A DNA stretch of 64,000 nucleotides from Paracoccus xiamenensis (GTDB lineage: Bacteria > Pseudomonadota > Alphaproteobacteria > Rhodobacterales > Rhodobacteraceae): positions 62,001 to 126,000 of the forward strand of contig NZ_JAAOHY010000006.1 in the NCBI RefSeq assembly GCF_011308835.1, given 5' to 3'. A model generated the notes under the pieces. It ran no database searches, was not told the DNA's origin, and saw only the letters and a list, made by a program, of their open reading frames with translations. The position numbers were made by a program, and so were the translations under genes. Shown here one piece after another: positions 36,715-46,152 of this stretch. Position 1 is the first letter of the stretch, and every line of letters starts with the position of its first letter.

Positions 36715-37022
36715 TCGTCACCACGACCCCCAGCGTCGAGGGGCGCCGGATCGCCGCCTATCACGGCGTCGTCACCGGCGAGACGATTATCGGAGCGAAT
36801 ATTTTTCGTGACCTGTTCGCAGGTATTCGCGACATCGTCGGCGGGCGTTCGGCCAGCTACGAAGGCGCTTTGGCTGAAGCCCGTTCGACCGCGATGAACG
36901 AAATGCAAGACCGCGCTGCCGCGCTTGGTGGCAATGCGGTCGTGGGCGTCGATCTCGATTACGAGGTCATCAACAACATGCTGATGGTGTCGGCCTCTGG
37001 CACCGCCGTCACGATCGACTGA
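36711..37022 (+). CDS. YbjQ family protein (DUF74, heavy-metal-binding-like)
   Basis: This 103-residue protein of the YbjQ/UPF0145 family forms a pentameric beta-barrel in solved structures. Signatures are [32 protein letters not shown] and the C-terminal [16 protein letters not shown] metal-binding role has been proposed for the family but not established. It is coupled to the small membrane protein upstream and lies 8 bases before sufC. Placement between sufB and sufC hints at an accessory role in Fe-S assembly or metal handling; that is an inference. Confidence 0.85.
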   Translation: MIVTTTPSVEGRRIAAYHGVVTGETIIGANIFRDLFAGIRDIVGGRSASYEGALAEARSTAMNEMQDRAAALGGNAVVGVDLDYEVINNMLMVSASGTAVTID

Positions 37023-37030
37023 GGAACAAA

Positions 37031-37789
37031 ATGCTGAAAATTGAAAACCTGCACGCCAAGCTTGAAGACGAGGGCAAGCAGATCCTCAAGGGTGTTACGC
37101 TGGAAGTTCCGGCGGGCGAGGTTCATGCCATCATGGGGCCGAACGGCTCAGGCAAATCTACGCTGTCCTATGTGCTTTCGGGCCGCGACGGCTATGAGGT
37201 GACCGAGGGCGAGGCGACCCTGAACGGCGAGGACCTGCTGGAGCAGGAGCCCGAGGAACGCGCCGCCGCCGGCCTGTTCCTGGCCTTCCAGTACCCGGTC
37301 GAGATCCCCGGCGTCGGCAACCTGACCTTCCTGCGCACCGCCGTGAACGCACAGCGCAAGGCGCGGGGTGAGGAAGAACTGTCCGCCGCCGATTTCCTGA
37401 AGGTCGTTCGCGAAAAGGCGAAATCGCTGGATATCGACGCCGATATGCTGAAGCGTCCGGTCAATGTCGGCTTTTCAGGTGGCGAAAAGAAGCGCAACGA
37501 GATCCTGCAGATGGCCATGCTGGAGCCGAAGATGTGCATCATGGACGAGACCGATTCCGGTCTGGACGTCGATGCGATGCGGCTGGTGGCCAAGGGCGTG
37601 AACGCTCTGCGCGCGCCTGATCGCAGCTTCCTTGTCATCACCCACTATCAGCGCCTGCTGGACCATATCCAGCCCGACGTGGTCCATATCATGGCCGATG
37701 GCCGGATCGTCCGCACCGGTGGGCCTGAATTGGCGCTGGAAGTCGAAAAGAACGGCTATGCCGACATCCTCGCGGCGGAGGCAGGCTGA
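37031..37789 (+). CDS. sufC: Fe-S assembly ATPase SufC
   Basis: This 252-residue cytoplasmic ABC-type ATPase drives conformational change in SufBCD. Walker A is GPNGSGKSTL (about 37-46), the Q-loop follows, the ABC signature is GFSGGEKKRNEILQM, Walker B is CIMDETDSGLDVDAM with the SufC-specific D-E-T-D-S-G-L-D order, and the H-loop is VITHYQRLLD. It overlaps sufD by one base (TGATG), so the two are coupled. The start ATG at 37031 has GAGGAAC upstream. Confidence 0.96.
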   Translation: MLKIENLHAKLEDEGKQILKGVTLEVPAGEVHAIMGPNGSGKSTLSYVLSGRDGYEVTEGEATLNGEDLLEQEPEERAAAGLFLAFQYPVEIPGVGNLTFLRTAVNAQRKARGEEELSAADFLKVVREKAKSLDIDADMLKRPVNVGFSGGEKKRNEILQMAMLEPKMCIMDETDSGLDVDAMRLVAKGVNALRAPDRSFLVITHYQRLLDHIQPDVVHIMADGRIVRTGGPELALEVEKNGYADILAAEAG

Positions 37790-39102
37790 TGGCGGATACC
37801 GCAGTTCTGACCCACGAGGCGGGGGCGGCCGATCCGGGCCTTGCCGCCCGGCTGGGGGCGCTGGATCTGCCGGCGGGCGGCTTTACCGCACCGGCGCGCA
37901 AGGCGGCGCTGGCACGCTTTGAAAAGATGGGCCTGCCGCGCGGTCGCGACGAATATTGGCGCTATACCGACCCGTCGGCCTTCAACGCCGCTGTGCCTGC
38001 GCCCATGGACATCGCCGATAGCGGGCCGGACGGGCCGCTGTTCGAGGATCTGGACCGGCTGCGGCTGGTCTTCGTGGACGGGGTGTTTGACGCCGCTGCC
38101 TCGGACGATCTGGCGCTGGAAGGCGTCGAGATCGACACGCTGGCCGCCGCCGAAGGGCAGGCCGGGCACTGGGCGGCCGATGTCTATGGCACGCTGGAGG
38201 CCGAAGGCCAGACCCGCGTGGCGCGTCCCTTCGGCGCGCTGAACACGGCTGTGGCGCGCGATGGCGCGCTGATCCGGGTGACCGGCAAGCCCTCGCGTCC
38301 GATCCACCTGATCCACCGCCGCGCCGATGACAGCGCCGATGTCTATTTCCACCACGTCATTGTGGTCGAACCGGGGGCCGAGGTCACGGTTCTGGAAACC
38401 GGCATGACCGGCGCCCGCTCGAACTATGTGATCGAGGTTGACGTGCGCGAAGGCGGCAGCTTCCACCATATCACCGCCAAGCGCGCGGGCTATCAGAAGC
38501 TGGGTTGGGGCGGGATCTTTGCCCGCGTCGCCGCCAAGGCGCTGTTCAAGTCCTTCAACCTGTCGCTGAACGGTACGCTGATGCGCCACGAGGCGGTGAT
38601 CGACATCGTTGGCGATGACGCTGTGGCCCATATCGCGGGCGCGGTGCTGGGCGATGGCAAGAACGGCGATTTCGCCCATGACGACACCGTTTTCATCACC
38701 CATGGGGCCGAACGCGGGGAATCGCGTCAGGTCTTCAAAAAGGTGCTGAAAAACGGCGCCAAGGGCATTTTCCAGGGCAAGATTCTGGTCCAGCCCGGCG
38801 CGCAGAAAACCGACGGCTATCAGATCAGCCAGGCGCTGCTGCTGGACGAAGACAGCCAGTTTCTGGGCAAGCCGGAACTGGAAATCTATGCCGATGACGT
38901 CCAATGCAGCCACGGCTCGACCACCGGCGCGATTGACGAAACGGTGCTGTTCTACCTGCGCTCGCGCGGGGTGCCCAAGGGGCGCGCCATTGTGCTGATG
39001 GTGCTGTCGTTCCTCGCGGACGCATTGGCCGAGGTCGAGGATGAAAGCCTGCGCGAACAGATCAGCGAACGTCTGGACGCATGGCTGACAAGGCACGCAT
39101 AA
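37789..39102 (+). CDS. sufD: Fe-S cluster assembly protein SufD
   Basis: This 437-residue paralogue of SufB completes the SufBC2D scaffold. Landmarks are RGRDEYWRYTDPSAFN near the N-terminus, the beta-helix segment with SFHHITAKRAGYQKLGWG, and the C-terminal DVQCSHGSTTGAIDETVLFYLRSRGVPKGRA, where His in CSHG is the residue used for cluster assembly. It is coupled to sufC by a one-base overlap. Its 3' end overlaps the start of the next gene by 22 bases. Cytoplasmic. Confidence 0.95.
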   Translation: MADTAVLTHEAGAADPGLAARLGALDLPAGGFTAPARKAALARFEKMGLPRGRDEYWRYTDPSAFNAAVPAPMDIADSGPDGPLFEDLDRLRLVFVDGVFDAAASDDLALEGVEIDTLAAAEGQAGHWAADVYGTLEAEGQTRVARPFGALNTAVARDGALIRVTGKPSRPIHLIHRRADDSADVYFHHVIVVEPGAEVTVLETGMTGARSNYVIEVDVREGGSFHHITAKRAGYQKLGWGGIFARVAAKALFKSFNLSLNGTLMRHEAVIDIVGDDAVAHIAGAVLGDGKNGDFAHDDTVFITHGAERGESRQVFKKVLKNGAKGIFQGKILVQPGAQKTDGYQISQALLLDEDSQFLGKPELEIYADDVQCSHGSTTGAIDETVLFYLRSRGVPKGRAIVLMVLSFLADALAEVEDESLREQISERLDAWLTRHA

Positions 39103-39584
39103 GCGCGGGGATCGCGCCCCGCGTTCTGGCCAGTTGGCGCCGGCCCGGACAGGTCGTGCGCGAGCTGTCGCCAATGTCCGAAGGCGCCATGCTGGCGGTG
39201 CTGATGGGGGCGATGCTGGTCTTCCTGATCGCGCAGGCCCCCGGTCACGCCCGCGCCGCGGCGCTGGATCCGGCCGTGCCGATGGCCGGCCGGATGGCCG
39301 GCGCGCTGACAGCGGTGCTGCTGATGATGCCGCTGGTGGCCTATGCGGTCGCTTCGCTGGTGGCATTTGCGTCGCGGCTGACACCCTGGCGGCTTGAGGG
39401 CGAGGATTCGCGGCTGGCGCTGTTCTGGGCGCTGCTGGCAATCTCGCCCGCAATGCTGCTGTCGGGATTGGTCGAGGGGCTGATCGGCCCCGGTGCACCG
39501 CTGTCCCTGACCCGCCTGGTTGCGGGCTTGGGCTTTTTGTTCATCTGGGGCGCGGGCCTGCGCGCCCTTTCGAGGCCGGCATGA
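39081..39584 (+). CDS. Membrane protein in suf operon (Yip1-like), unknown function
   Basis: This 167-residue protein has about four hydrophobic helices (near 36-52, 70-93, 113-132, 146-162) and a short basic N-terminus RVLASWRRPGQVVRELSPMSEG. The arrangement resembles the Yip1-domain proteins that often follow sufD in Rhodobacterales. It overlaps sufD by 22 bases and the next gene by four, so it is firmly in the operon. Inner membrane. No catalytic motif is visible. Confidence 0.72.
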   Translation: MADKARISAGIAPRVLASWRRPGQVVRELSPMSEGAMLAVLMGAMLVFLIAQAPGHARAAALDPAVPMAGRMAGALTAVLLMMPLVAYAVASLVAFASRLTPWRLEGEDSRLALFWALLAISPAMLLSGLVEGLIGPGAPLSLTRLVAGLGFLFIWGAGLRALSRPA

Positions 39585-40180
39585 GACTGAATGATCTGCT
39601 GATCCTGACGCAAAACTCGGTCCGCAATCCGGCGCTGGCGGTGCGTCAGCTGCAATCGCTCGACCTGCCGATGCAGGCGCGCTGGATGGCGCTGCTGGTC
39701 GTGGTGGCGCTGTCGGCGATCCTCGGCACCTTGGCGGTGCGGCTGTTCCCGGCATTGGCCGATGGCGGTTTGAGCATCCCGGTCCTGTCGCCGATGGCAC
39801 GGGTGGCGCTGCAAACGGCCGGCATGGTGCTGACCGCCTGGCTGATCGCCACCGTGGGCCGCAGCTTTGGCGGGGTGGGCGATTTCCCGGACGCGCTGCT
39901 GATCGTCATCTGGCTTGAATTCCTGCTGATGTCCGCGCAGGCGGCGCAGATCGTCCTGATGCTGGTCTTCCCCTTCCTTGGCAGCATTCTGGGCATCGTG
40001 GCCCTTGTCCTTGTCGTCTGGCTGAGCGTTCAGATGATCAAGGCGCTGCATGGTTTTTCCAGCGCGGCACTGGTCTTTCTGGGCCTTCTGGGCGCGACGC
40101 TGGTGACGCTGATCTTCCTGACGGTAATGGCCGGTGCCCTCGGCCTGATGCCGGAACTGCCCGCAGAGGTATCCCCATGA
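39581..40180 (+). CDS. Yip1 family membrane protein in suf operon
   Basis: This 199-residue polytopic protein resembles bacterial Yip1-domain proteins: a cytoplasmic N-terminus (ILTQNSVRNPALAVRQLQSLDLP) followed by five hydrophobic helices and the spacer SFGGVGDFPDALLIVIWLEFLLM. It overlaps the gene before it by four bases and sufS by four bases. The two adjacent membrane proteins may form a complex. A link to Fe-S assembly rests on position only. Confidence 0.78.
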   Translation: MRLNDLLILTQNSVRNPALAVRQLQSLDLPMQARWMALLVVVALSAILGTLAVRLFPALADGGLSIPVLSPMARVALQTAGMVLTAWLIATVGRSFGGVGDFPDALLIVIWLEFLLMSAQAAQIVLMLVFPFLGSILGIVALVLVVWLSVQMIKALHGFSSAALVFLGLLGATLVTLIFLTVMAGALGLMPELPAEVSP

Positions 40181-41388
40181 GCTTCGATGTCGAATCCGTT
40201 CGCGCCGATTTCCCGATCCTGTCGCGGCAGGTGAACAATCGCCCGCTGGTCTATCTGGACAATGGCGCCAGTGCCCAGAAGCCCAAGGTGGTGATCGACG
40301 CCATCACCCGCGCCTATGAGGGCGAATACGCCAATGTCCATCGAGGCCTGCACTATCTGTCCAACCTGGCGACGGAAAAATACGAAGCCGTGCGCGGCAT
40401 CATCGCCCGCTTTCTGAACGCCCCGCATGAGGACGAGGTGATCTTTACCTCGGGCGCGACCGAGGCGATCAATCTGGTCAGCTATGGCTGGGCGGGCCCC
40501 CGTTTTCAGCCCGGCGACGAGATCGTGCTGTCGGTTCTGGAACACCACGCCAACATCGTGCCCTGGCACTTCCTGCGCGAACGGCAGGGCGTGGTGCTGA
40601 AATGGGTCGAGCCCGAACCCGACGGCTCGCTTCCGCCTGAAAAGGTACTGGGCGCCGTGGGGCCGAAGACCAAGCTGATCGCGGTCACGCATATGTCGAA
40701 CGTGACCGGCACGGTCGTCGATGTGGGCGCGATCGCACGCGGAACCGATGTTCCGGTGCTGGTTGATGGCAGTCAGGCGGCGGTGCATTTGCCGGTGGAT
40801 GTGGGCGCGCTTGGCGTCGATTTCTATACCATTACCGGCCACAAGCTTTACGGCCCCTCGGGTTCGGGCGCGATTTGGATCCGCCGCGAAAGGCAGGCCG
40901 AGATGCGCCCCTTCATGGGCGGCGGCGACATGATCCGCACGGTGACGCGTGACGGCGTCGACTATGCCGATGCGCCGCTGAAATTCGAGGCCGGCACGCC
41001 GGGCATCGTCAACCAGATCGGTCTGGGCGTGGCGCTGGAATACATGATGGGTCTGGGCATGGAAAACATCGCCACCCATGAAAAGGTTCTGCGCGACTAT
41101 GCGCGCGAGCGCCTGCGCGAGTTGAACTGGCTGCATATCCAGGGGGATGCGCCCGACAAGGGGGCGATCTTCTCGATGACCATGGACGGCGCGCATGCCC
41201 ATGACGTGGCCACAATTCTGGACAAGCGCGGCATCGCCGTGCGCGCCGGCAGCCATTGCGCCATGCCGCTGATGGATTTCTTTGGCACCACCGCCACGGC
41301 GCGGGCCAGCTTTGGCATGTACAATACCAAGGCCGAGGTGGACGCCCTTGTCGACGGCCTGCAATTCAGCCGAGAGCTGTTTGCCTGA
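40177..41388 (+). CDS. sufS: Cysteine desulfurase SufS (group II)
   Basis: This 403-residue PLP enzyme supplies sulfur to SufBCD. It shows the N-terminal VRADFPILSRQVNNRPLVYLDNGASAQKP, NVHRGLHYLSNLAT, the PLP lysine in TGHKLYGPSGSGAIW and the active Cys361 in RAGSHCAMPLM, the SufS-type (group II) loop. It is the second desulfurase in this operon, with the group I enzyme at 33947. Neither SufE, SufU nor SufA is next to it; the operon ends here at a hairpin ahead of a tRNA gene. Confidence 0.95.
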   Translation: MSFDVESVRADFPILSRQVNNRPLVYLDNGASAQKPKVVIDAITRAYEGEYANVHRGLHYLSNLATEKYEAVRGIIARFLNAPHEDEVIFTSGATEAINLVSYGWAGPRFQPGDEIVLSVLEHHANIVPWHFLRERQGVVLKWVEPEPDGSLPPEKVLGAVGPKTKLIAVTHMSNVTGTVVDVGAIARGTDVPVLVDGSQAAVHLPVDVGALGVDFYTITGHKLYGPSGSGAIWIRRERQAEMRPFMGGGDMIRTVTRDGVDYADAPLKFEAGTPGIVNQIGLGVALEYMMGLGMENIATHEKVLRDYARERLRELNWLHIQGDAPDKGAIFSMTMDGAHAHDVATILDKRGIAVRAGSHCAMPLMDFFGTTATARASFGMYNTKAEVDALVDGLQFSRELFA

Positions 41389-41411
41389 GCCTATGCACCC
41401 CTGAATCGACC

Positions 41412-41447
41412 CGGCCCGCAATTTTGGCATCAGCCCATTGCGGGCCG
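41412..41447 (+). terminator. Hairpin after sufS
   Basis: A perfect 11-bp stem CGGCCCGCAAT/ATTGCGGGCCG (41412-41422 with 41437-41447) has a 14-base loop and a weak T-rich tail. It lies 23 bases after the sufS stop and before the tRNA gene. Confidence 0.7.
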
Positions 41448-41475
41448 TTGCGTTTGCGGGTAATCAGGCCCCCAC

Positions 41476-41552
41476 GCACCCGTAGCTCAGCTGGATAGAG
41501 CGTTGCCCTCCGAAGGCAAAGGCCACACGTTCGAATCGTGTCGGGTGCGCCA
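41476..41552 (+). tRNA. tRNA-Arg (anticodon CCG)
   Basis: The 77-base gene has a complete cloverleaf: acceptor GCACCCG pairing with CGGGTGC at 41542-41548, D arm with AGCTCAGCTGGATAGAGC, anticodon stem TTGCC/GGCAA around the loop CTCCGAA (anticodon CCG, reads CGG), T arm with the GTTCGAATC loop, discriminator G and encoded CCA at 41550-41552. It reads the CGG arginine codon used in high G+C genomes. Confidence 0.96.
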
Positions 41553-41662
41553 CTTCACAACAGAAATAAGTGTGCCGAAAGCCGCGCGCGTCTCCCATTT
41601 TTAGCGCAGCCTCCCAGATGGCCCGACGCGGCAGGTCAGGAACGCGCCGCGCCTGACTGTCG

Positions 41663-42514
41663 TCAGTTGGCGGGCGGAACCTCGACATTGTCGATCAGGC
41701 GTACCCCGTCCAGCCATGCGGCGACCAGCAGCCGCCGTGGATGGCAGGGACGAGGGGGCCGCAGGGATTCGCTGTCGCGCAGTTCGATATACTCGACCGG
41801 TCCGATGCCGTTCTGCGCCAGTGTCTCGCGGGTTTGCGTCAGGACATCGTCGACATTCGCGCCCGATCCAATGGCTGCGGCCGCCGCCAGCAGCGCCTCG
41901 GGCAGGGCGCGCGCCTGTTGTCGCGCCGTGACCGATAGCCGCTGATTGCGCGATGACATGGCCAGCCCGTCATCGGCGCGGACCGTCGGGCAGCCGACAA
42001 TCTCGACCGGCAGTTTCAGGTCGGCCACCAGACGCCGGACCAGTTGCAGTTGCTGCCAGTCCTTTTCGCCGAAATAGGCCCGATCCGCCTGCGTCATGTT
42101 GAACAGCATGGTCACGACCGTCGCCACGCCGTCGAAATGGCCGGGGCGATGCGCGCCTTCCAGCGTGTCGGTGATGCCCGAGACCGAAACCGTGGTTGCA
42201 TGACCGGGCGGATAGACCTGCGCCCCATCCGGCACGAACAGCGCGTCGATCCCCAAGGGGCCCAGCAGCTCGGCATCGGCCAGCTCGGTGCGGGGATATT
42301 TGTCGTAATCCTCGGCCGAGTTGAACTGTCTGGGGTTCACGAACAGCGTCACGATGACGCGGTCGCATTCGGCCTTTGCCGCGCGAACAAGGCTAAGATG
42401 GCCGTCATGCAGCGCGCCCATGGTCGGGACAACGCCGACCCGCTGACCCGCGCGCCGCCATGCTTGCGTGGCCCGGCGCAACTCATCCAGGCTGGTGACA
42501 ATGGGCGCGCTCAT
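41663..42514 (-). CDS. panC: Pantothenate synthetase (pantoate-beta-alanine ligase)
   Basis: This 283-residue enzyme joins pantoate and beta-alanine using ATP. The nucleotidyl-transferase motifs are [18 protein letters not shown] (HxGH) and SSRNQRLS (variant of the KMSKS-like loop), with [19 protein letters not shown] and [19 protein letters not shown] between them. Length is typical. It overlaps the panB stop by four bases, forming a panBC operon. Cytoplasmic. Confidence 0.96.
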   Translation of the reverse strand: MSAPIVTSLDELRRATQAWRRAGQRVGVVPTMGALHDGHLSLVRAAKAECDRVIVTLFVNPRQFNSAEDYDKYPRTELADAELLGPLGIDALFVPDGAQVYPPGHATTVSVSGITDTLEGAHRPGHFDGVATVVTMLFNMTQADRAYFGEKDWQQLQLVRRLVADLKLPVEIVGCPTVRADDGLAMSSRNQRLSVTARQQARALPEALLAAAAAIGSGANVDDVLTQTRETLAQNGIGPVEYIELRDSESLRPPRPCHPRRLLVAAWLDGVRLIDNVEVPPAN

Positions 42515-43338
42515 GCCTTGCCTTCTGTGGCAAAGCTGTGTTCCGGGCCGGGAAATTGCTTGGCGCGGACATCGGCGGCATATGCCGCGATCGCCTGGGC
42601 GGCATTTGCGCCCATCTCGGCGTAGCGCTTGACGAATTTGGGGCGGAAATCGGCGAATAGCCCCAGCATGTCATCCAGCACGAGGATCTGCCCGTCGCAG
42701 CCCACGCCCGCGCCGATGCCAATGGTTGGCACGCCGATTTCGGCAGTGATCCGGGCGCCGAGATCTTCGGGCAGTTTTTCCAGCACGACCGCGAAAGCCC
42801 CGGCCTCGGCCAGTGCGGCGGCGTCCTGCGTGACCCGTGCAGCATCCTCGCCCCGGCCCTGCACCTTGTAACCGCCAAGGGCGTTGACCGATTGCGGGGT
42901 CAGCCCGACATGGCCCATGACCGGAATGCCCCGATCGACCAGGAAGCGCACGGTTCCCGCCATATGCTGCCCGCCTTCCAGCTTGACCGCCTGACAGCCG
43001 GTCTCGGCCACGATCCGGGCGGCATTGCGAAAGGCCTGCTGCGGCGATTCCTCGTAAGAGCCGAATGGCATGTCGACCACCAGGCAGGCCCGGCTGGTCG
43101 CGCGCGCCACGGCCTGACCGTGCAGGATCATCATCTCCATCGTGACACCCACGGTCGACGGCAGGCCGTGCAGCACCATCCCCAGACTGTCGCCGACCAG
43201 CACCACGTCGCAATGCTCATCAACCAGTCGGGCCATGGGCGTTGTATAGGCGGTCAGGCAAACCACGGGGCTTTTGCCCTTCAGCTGGCGAATATCGACG
43301 GGCATCAGCTGGCGCTGGCGGTCGGGGGTTGCGCTCAT
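42511..43338 (-). CDS. panB: 3-methyl-2-oxobutanoate hydroxymethyltransferase
   Basis: This 275-residue TIM-barrel enzyme makes ketopantoate from 2-oxoisovalerate and methylene-THF. Landmarks are [34 protein letters not shown], with the magnesium Asp, then [17 protein letters not shown] and the catalytic Glu in [14 protein letters not shown], followed by [21 protein letters not shown]. The first gene of the panBC operon, it is divergent from nosC with a 225-base shared upstream region. Confidence 0.96.
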   Translation of the reverse strand: MSATPDRQRQLMPVDIRQLKGKSPVVCLTAYTTPMARLVDEHCDVVLVGDSLGMVLHGLPSTVGVTMEMMILHGQAVARATSRACLVVDMPFGSYEESPQQAFRNAARIVAETGCQAVKLEGGQHMAGTVRFLVDRGIPVMGHVGLTPQSVNALGGYKVQGRGEDAARVTQDAAALAEAGAFAVVLEKLPEDLGARITAEIGVPTIGIGAGVGCDGQILVLDDMLGLFADFRPKFVKRYAEMGANAAQAIAAYAADVRAKQFPGPEHSFATEGKA

Positions 43339-43516
43339 CTCGGTTCTTGCCTTTCGGTTGAAGCGGATCGGGGCTAGGGGGGCTTAACCCCAACACGCGC
43401 CATATGCCAACAGGTTTGCGCAATCAGCGCGGCCAAAGCCATGCCCGCGTACGGACAACGACCCCGGCCCCCTGCGACACTGCTGCTGCCATGGCCAACG
43501 TGCCGCGCGGGTGCGT

Positions 43517-43530
43517 CTGATATCGGTCAA
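43517..43530 (+). promoter_or_regulatory. Possible FNR/NNR-type site upstream of nosC
   Basis: CTGA-TATCGG-TCAA differs from the TTGA-N6-TCAA core in one base. FNR/CRP-family regulators control nos genes in Paracoccus. The site centre is only about 40 bases before the nosC ATG, so as a class II activator site it would place the transcript start at or near the ATG. Treat as a candidate only. Confidence 0.35.
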
Positions 43531-43563
43531 GGTGCCGATCTGGGTGGCGCCTAAGAAGTCAGC

Positions 43564-43932
43564 ATGAGATTTGCGAATCGCCTTCTCGTTTTCGTGCTGA
43601 TCGCCGCGATATCCATCCTTACCGGTGGGCAGGCGGGGCGTGCGGGCGTGCATGATGCCCGCGCGATCGAGATCTGCGCCGAGAATGCGATCACCATCAT
43701 CTATGTGGACGCGCAGGGCCGGCAGGTTCCGTCCGCGCCGATCTGCGATTGCGCGGCCTGCAAGCATTGCGCCGTCCCGGCGCTGGCGCTGCTGCCCATG
43801 GTCGCGACGGTGGCGAGCCTGTCACGTCACGCACACCCGCATCTGGCCACTCCCAAAGTCTTCAGCCCACTGCGCACGCCTTGGTCGCATCAATTGGCCC
43901 GTGGCCCTCCACCCCCGAAAGGGATGAAATGA
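43564..43932 (+). CDS. nosC: NosC, small cysteine-motif protein of the nos operon
   Basis: This 122-residue protein has an N-terminal hydrophobic segment (residues 6-22) and the cysteine cluster ICDCAACKHCAVP containing C-x2-C-x2-C. A small gene with this motif, upstream of nosR, is known in Paracoccus as nosC; its function is not established. The C-terminus is Pro/His-rich. The stop overlaps the nosR start (ATGA). AAGAAG precedes the ATG. It probably sits in or at the inner membrane. Confidence 0.8.
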   Translation: MRFANRLLVFVLIAAISILTGGQAGRAGVHDARAIEICAENAITIIYVDAQGRQVPSAPICDCAACKHCAVPALALLPMVATVASLSRHAHPHLATPKVFSPLRTPWSHQLARGPPPPKGMK

Positions 43933-46151
43933 GCCTCCACCGCATCCTCCTGTCTGTCTGGACCTTGCTGATCGGGGCCTGCCTGTTTGCGACGCAGGGG
44001 CTGGCCCAGCCCGCCGCATCTGCCGACGACGTTCTGTCGACCTATCTGGCCGAGGTCGCACCAGCCGATCTGGTGCCCGGTGCCGACGCCTATGGGCCGA
44101 TCCGCGACGACGCGCCCGTGGCCCCGGTGCTGCAAGGCGACACGTTGCTGGGCTATGCCTTCATCACCTCGGATTTCGTTGGCACCACCGGCTATTCCGG
44201 CAAGCCCATTCACACCATGGTCGCCGTCAGCCCCGAGGCGAAGGTGCTGGGCGTGCAACTGGTCAAGCATTCCGAGCCCATCGTCCTGATCGGCATCCCC
44301 GAGGCCAAGATGAAGGCCGTTGCCGAGGGTTATGTCGGTCTCGATCTGGTCGCAGAGGCCGAGGCAGGCGGGTCAGCGCATGAGCTGAATATCATTTCAG
44401 GCGCGACGGTCACGGTCATGGTGATCGACGATTCCATCGTGCGCGCCGGGCTGAAGGTGGCGCGCATTCTGGGCCTTGGTGGGCTGGCGGGCGAAGAAGC
44501 TGGCGCCCCGCCCCGCCAGATCAACCCCGAGGCCATGGCCACGGGCGACTGGAACACGCTTCTGGGTGATGGCACCATCCGCGCCCTGCGCCTGACCACG
44601 GGCGAGGTGAATGAGGCCTTCGCGGCACTTGGCGATCCGCGCTCCGATGCCCGCGCGCTGACCGACCCGCCGGACACCACCTTCATCGACATGCAGGCGA
44701 CGCTGGTCAGCGTGCCGGGGATCGGCAAGCCGGTGCTGGGCGATGCGGCATTCGCCAATCTGGACGGCTGGCTGGAAGAGGGCGATCAGGCGGTGCTGAT
44801 CGCGGGGCAGGGGATCTACAGCTTCAAGGGCTCGGGCTATGTGCGCGGCGGCATCTTTGACCGTATCCAGCTGATCCAGGACGATATTTCGGTGCGGTTC
44901 CGCGACCGCCAGCATCGCCGTTCGGCCATTGCGCTGACGGGGGCGCCGAACTTCACGGAAGTCGACCTGTTCAAGATCCCTGCGGACAGCGGCTTCGATC
45001 CGGCCAAGCCTTTCCGCGTCCAGCTGCTGGTCCATCGCGATGTGGCCGCGATCGAGAAGCTGTTTACCACCTTTGATCTCAGCTATGCGCTGCCGGAAAG
45101 CTACCTGCTTGCCCCGCCGCCCGCGCCGGTGGCGGAAACCCCCGTCGAGGTCGCGCCCGATCTGGACGAAAGCGCCGCGCAGGCCGCGCTGTGGAAACGT
45201 ATCTGGGACGCCAAGACGCCGCAGGTCATCACCCTGCTGGTGCTGCTGACAGTGCTGACGGCGGCCTTCTTCTTTCAGGAGTTCCTGACCCGGTCGGAAC
45301 GCGCGGTCTATTGGTTCCGCATGTCCTTCCTGACCGTGGTGCTGGTGGTGCTGGGCTGGATGTGGAACGCGCAGCTGTCGGTCGTGAACATCATGGCGCT
45401 GGCGAACAGCCTTGCCACCGGCTTCAGCTGGCAGGCCTTCCTGCTGGATCCCCTGACTTTCATCCTGTGGTTCGCGGTCGCCGCTGCGCTGATCTTCTGG
45501 GGTCGGGGTGCCTATTGCGGCTGGCTGTGTCCCTTCGGCGCGTTGCAGGAACTGACCAACCAGATCGGCCGCAGGCTGGGCATCCCGCAGTTTACCCTGC
45601 CATGGGGCCTGCATGAACGCCTGTGGCCGATCAAATACATGATCTTCCTCGGGCTGTTCGGGGTCTCGCTGGCCTCGCTGGAACAGGCCGAGCATCTGGC
45701 CGAGGTCGAGCCCTTCAAGACAGCCATCGTGCTGAAATTCGTCCGCGCCTGGCCCTTCGTCGTCTATGCCGCAGGCCTGCTGATGGCGGGACTGTTCGTC
45801 GAGCGTTTCTATTGCCGCTATTTGTGCCCACTTGGCGCGGGCCTCGCCATTCCGGCGCGGATCCGCATGTTCGACTGGCTCAAGCGCTACAAGGAATGCG
45901 GCAATCCCTGCCAGACCTGCGCGAATGAGTGCTTCGTGCAGGCGATCCACCCGACGGGAGAGATCAACCCGAACGAGTGCCTGAACTGCATGCATTGCCA
46001 GGTCCTGTATCACAGCCATTCCAAATGCCCGGTGGTCATCAAACGCGACAAGCGCCGGGCCAGCATTTCCGCCAACTCCGCCCCCGATCTGAAGCCTCGG
46101 GACGGGCTGGCCAACCACCCCAATCTGAAAGTCAAAGGCGAAGGAGTCTGA
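43929..46151 (+). CDS. nosR: NosR, membrane flavo-iron-sulfur protein for N2O reduction
   Basis: This 740-residue protein feeds electrons to nitrous oxide reductase and is needed for nos expression. It has a signal peptide, a periplasmic FMN-binding domain with the flavinylation motif SGATVTVMV (Thr carries FMN), several transmembrane helices (about 435-690), two C-x3-C-P motifs (YCGWLCPFG and YCRYLCPLG) and a C-terminal ferredoxin-like part with two four-Cys sets ([12 protein letters not shown] and CLNCMHCQV plus KCP). The start MSLHRILLS at 43929 overlaps nosC. nosX downstream encodes the probable flavin transferase. Confidence 0.95.
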   Translation: MSLHRILLSVWTLLIGACLFATQGLAQPAASADDVLSTYLAEVAPADLVPGADAYGPIRDDAPVAPVLQGDTLLGYAFITSDFVGTTGYSGKPIHTMVAVSPEAKVLGVQLVKHSEPIVLIGIPEAKMKAVAEGYVGLDLVAEAEAGGSAHELNIISGATVTVMVIDDSIVRAGLKVARILGLGGLAGEEAGAPPRQINPEAMATGDWNTLLGDGTIRALRLTTGEVNEAFAALGDPRSDARALTDPPDTTFIDMQATLVSVPGIGKPVLGDAAFANLDGWLEEGDQAVLIAGQGIYSFKGSGYVRGGIFDRIQLIQDDISVRFRDRQHRRSAIALTGAPNFTEVDLFKIPADSGFDPAKPFRVQLLVHRDVAAIEKLFTTFDLSYALPESYLLAPPPAPVAETPVEVAPDLDESAAQAALWKRIWDAKTPQVITLLVLLTVLTAAFFFQEFLTRSERAVYWFRMSFLTVVLVVLGWMWNAQLSVVNIMALANSLATGFSWQAFLLDPLTFILWFAVAAALIFWGRGAYCGWLCPFGALQELTNQIGRRLGIPQFTLPWGLHERLWPIKYMIFLGLFGVSLASLEQAEHLAEVEPFKTAIVLKFVRAWPFVVYAAGLLMAGLFVERFYCRYLCPLGAGLAIPARIRMFDWLKRYKECGNPCQTCANECFVQAIHPTGEINPNECLNCMHCQVLYHSHSKCPVVIKRDKRRASISANSAPDLKPRDGLANHPNLKVKGEGV

Positions 46152-46152
46152 C

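Noticed and set aside
37756..39498. A 580-codon minus-strand frame across sufD
   Set aside because: sufD and the membrane protein gene explain the sequence; the antisense product is Pro/Arg-rich low complexity.
41476..41662. A possible attachment site at the tRNA-Arg 3' end
   Set aside because: No integrase and no second copy of the tRNA end is visible in the window.
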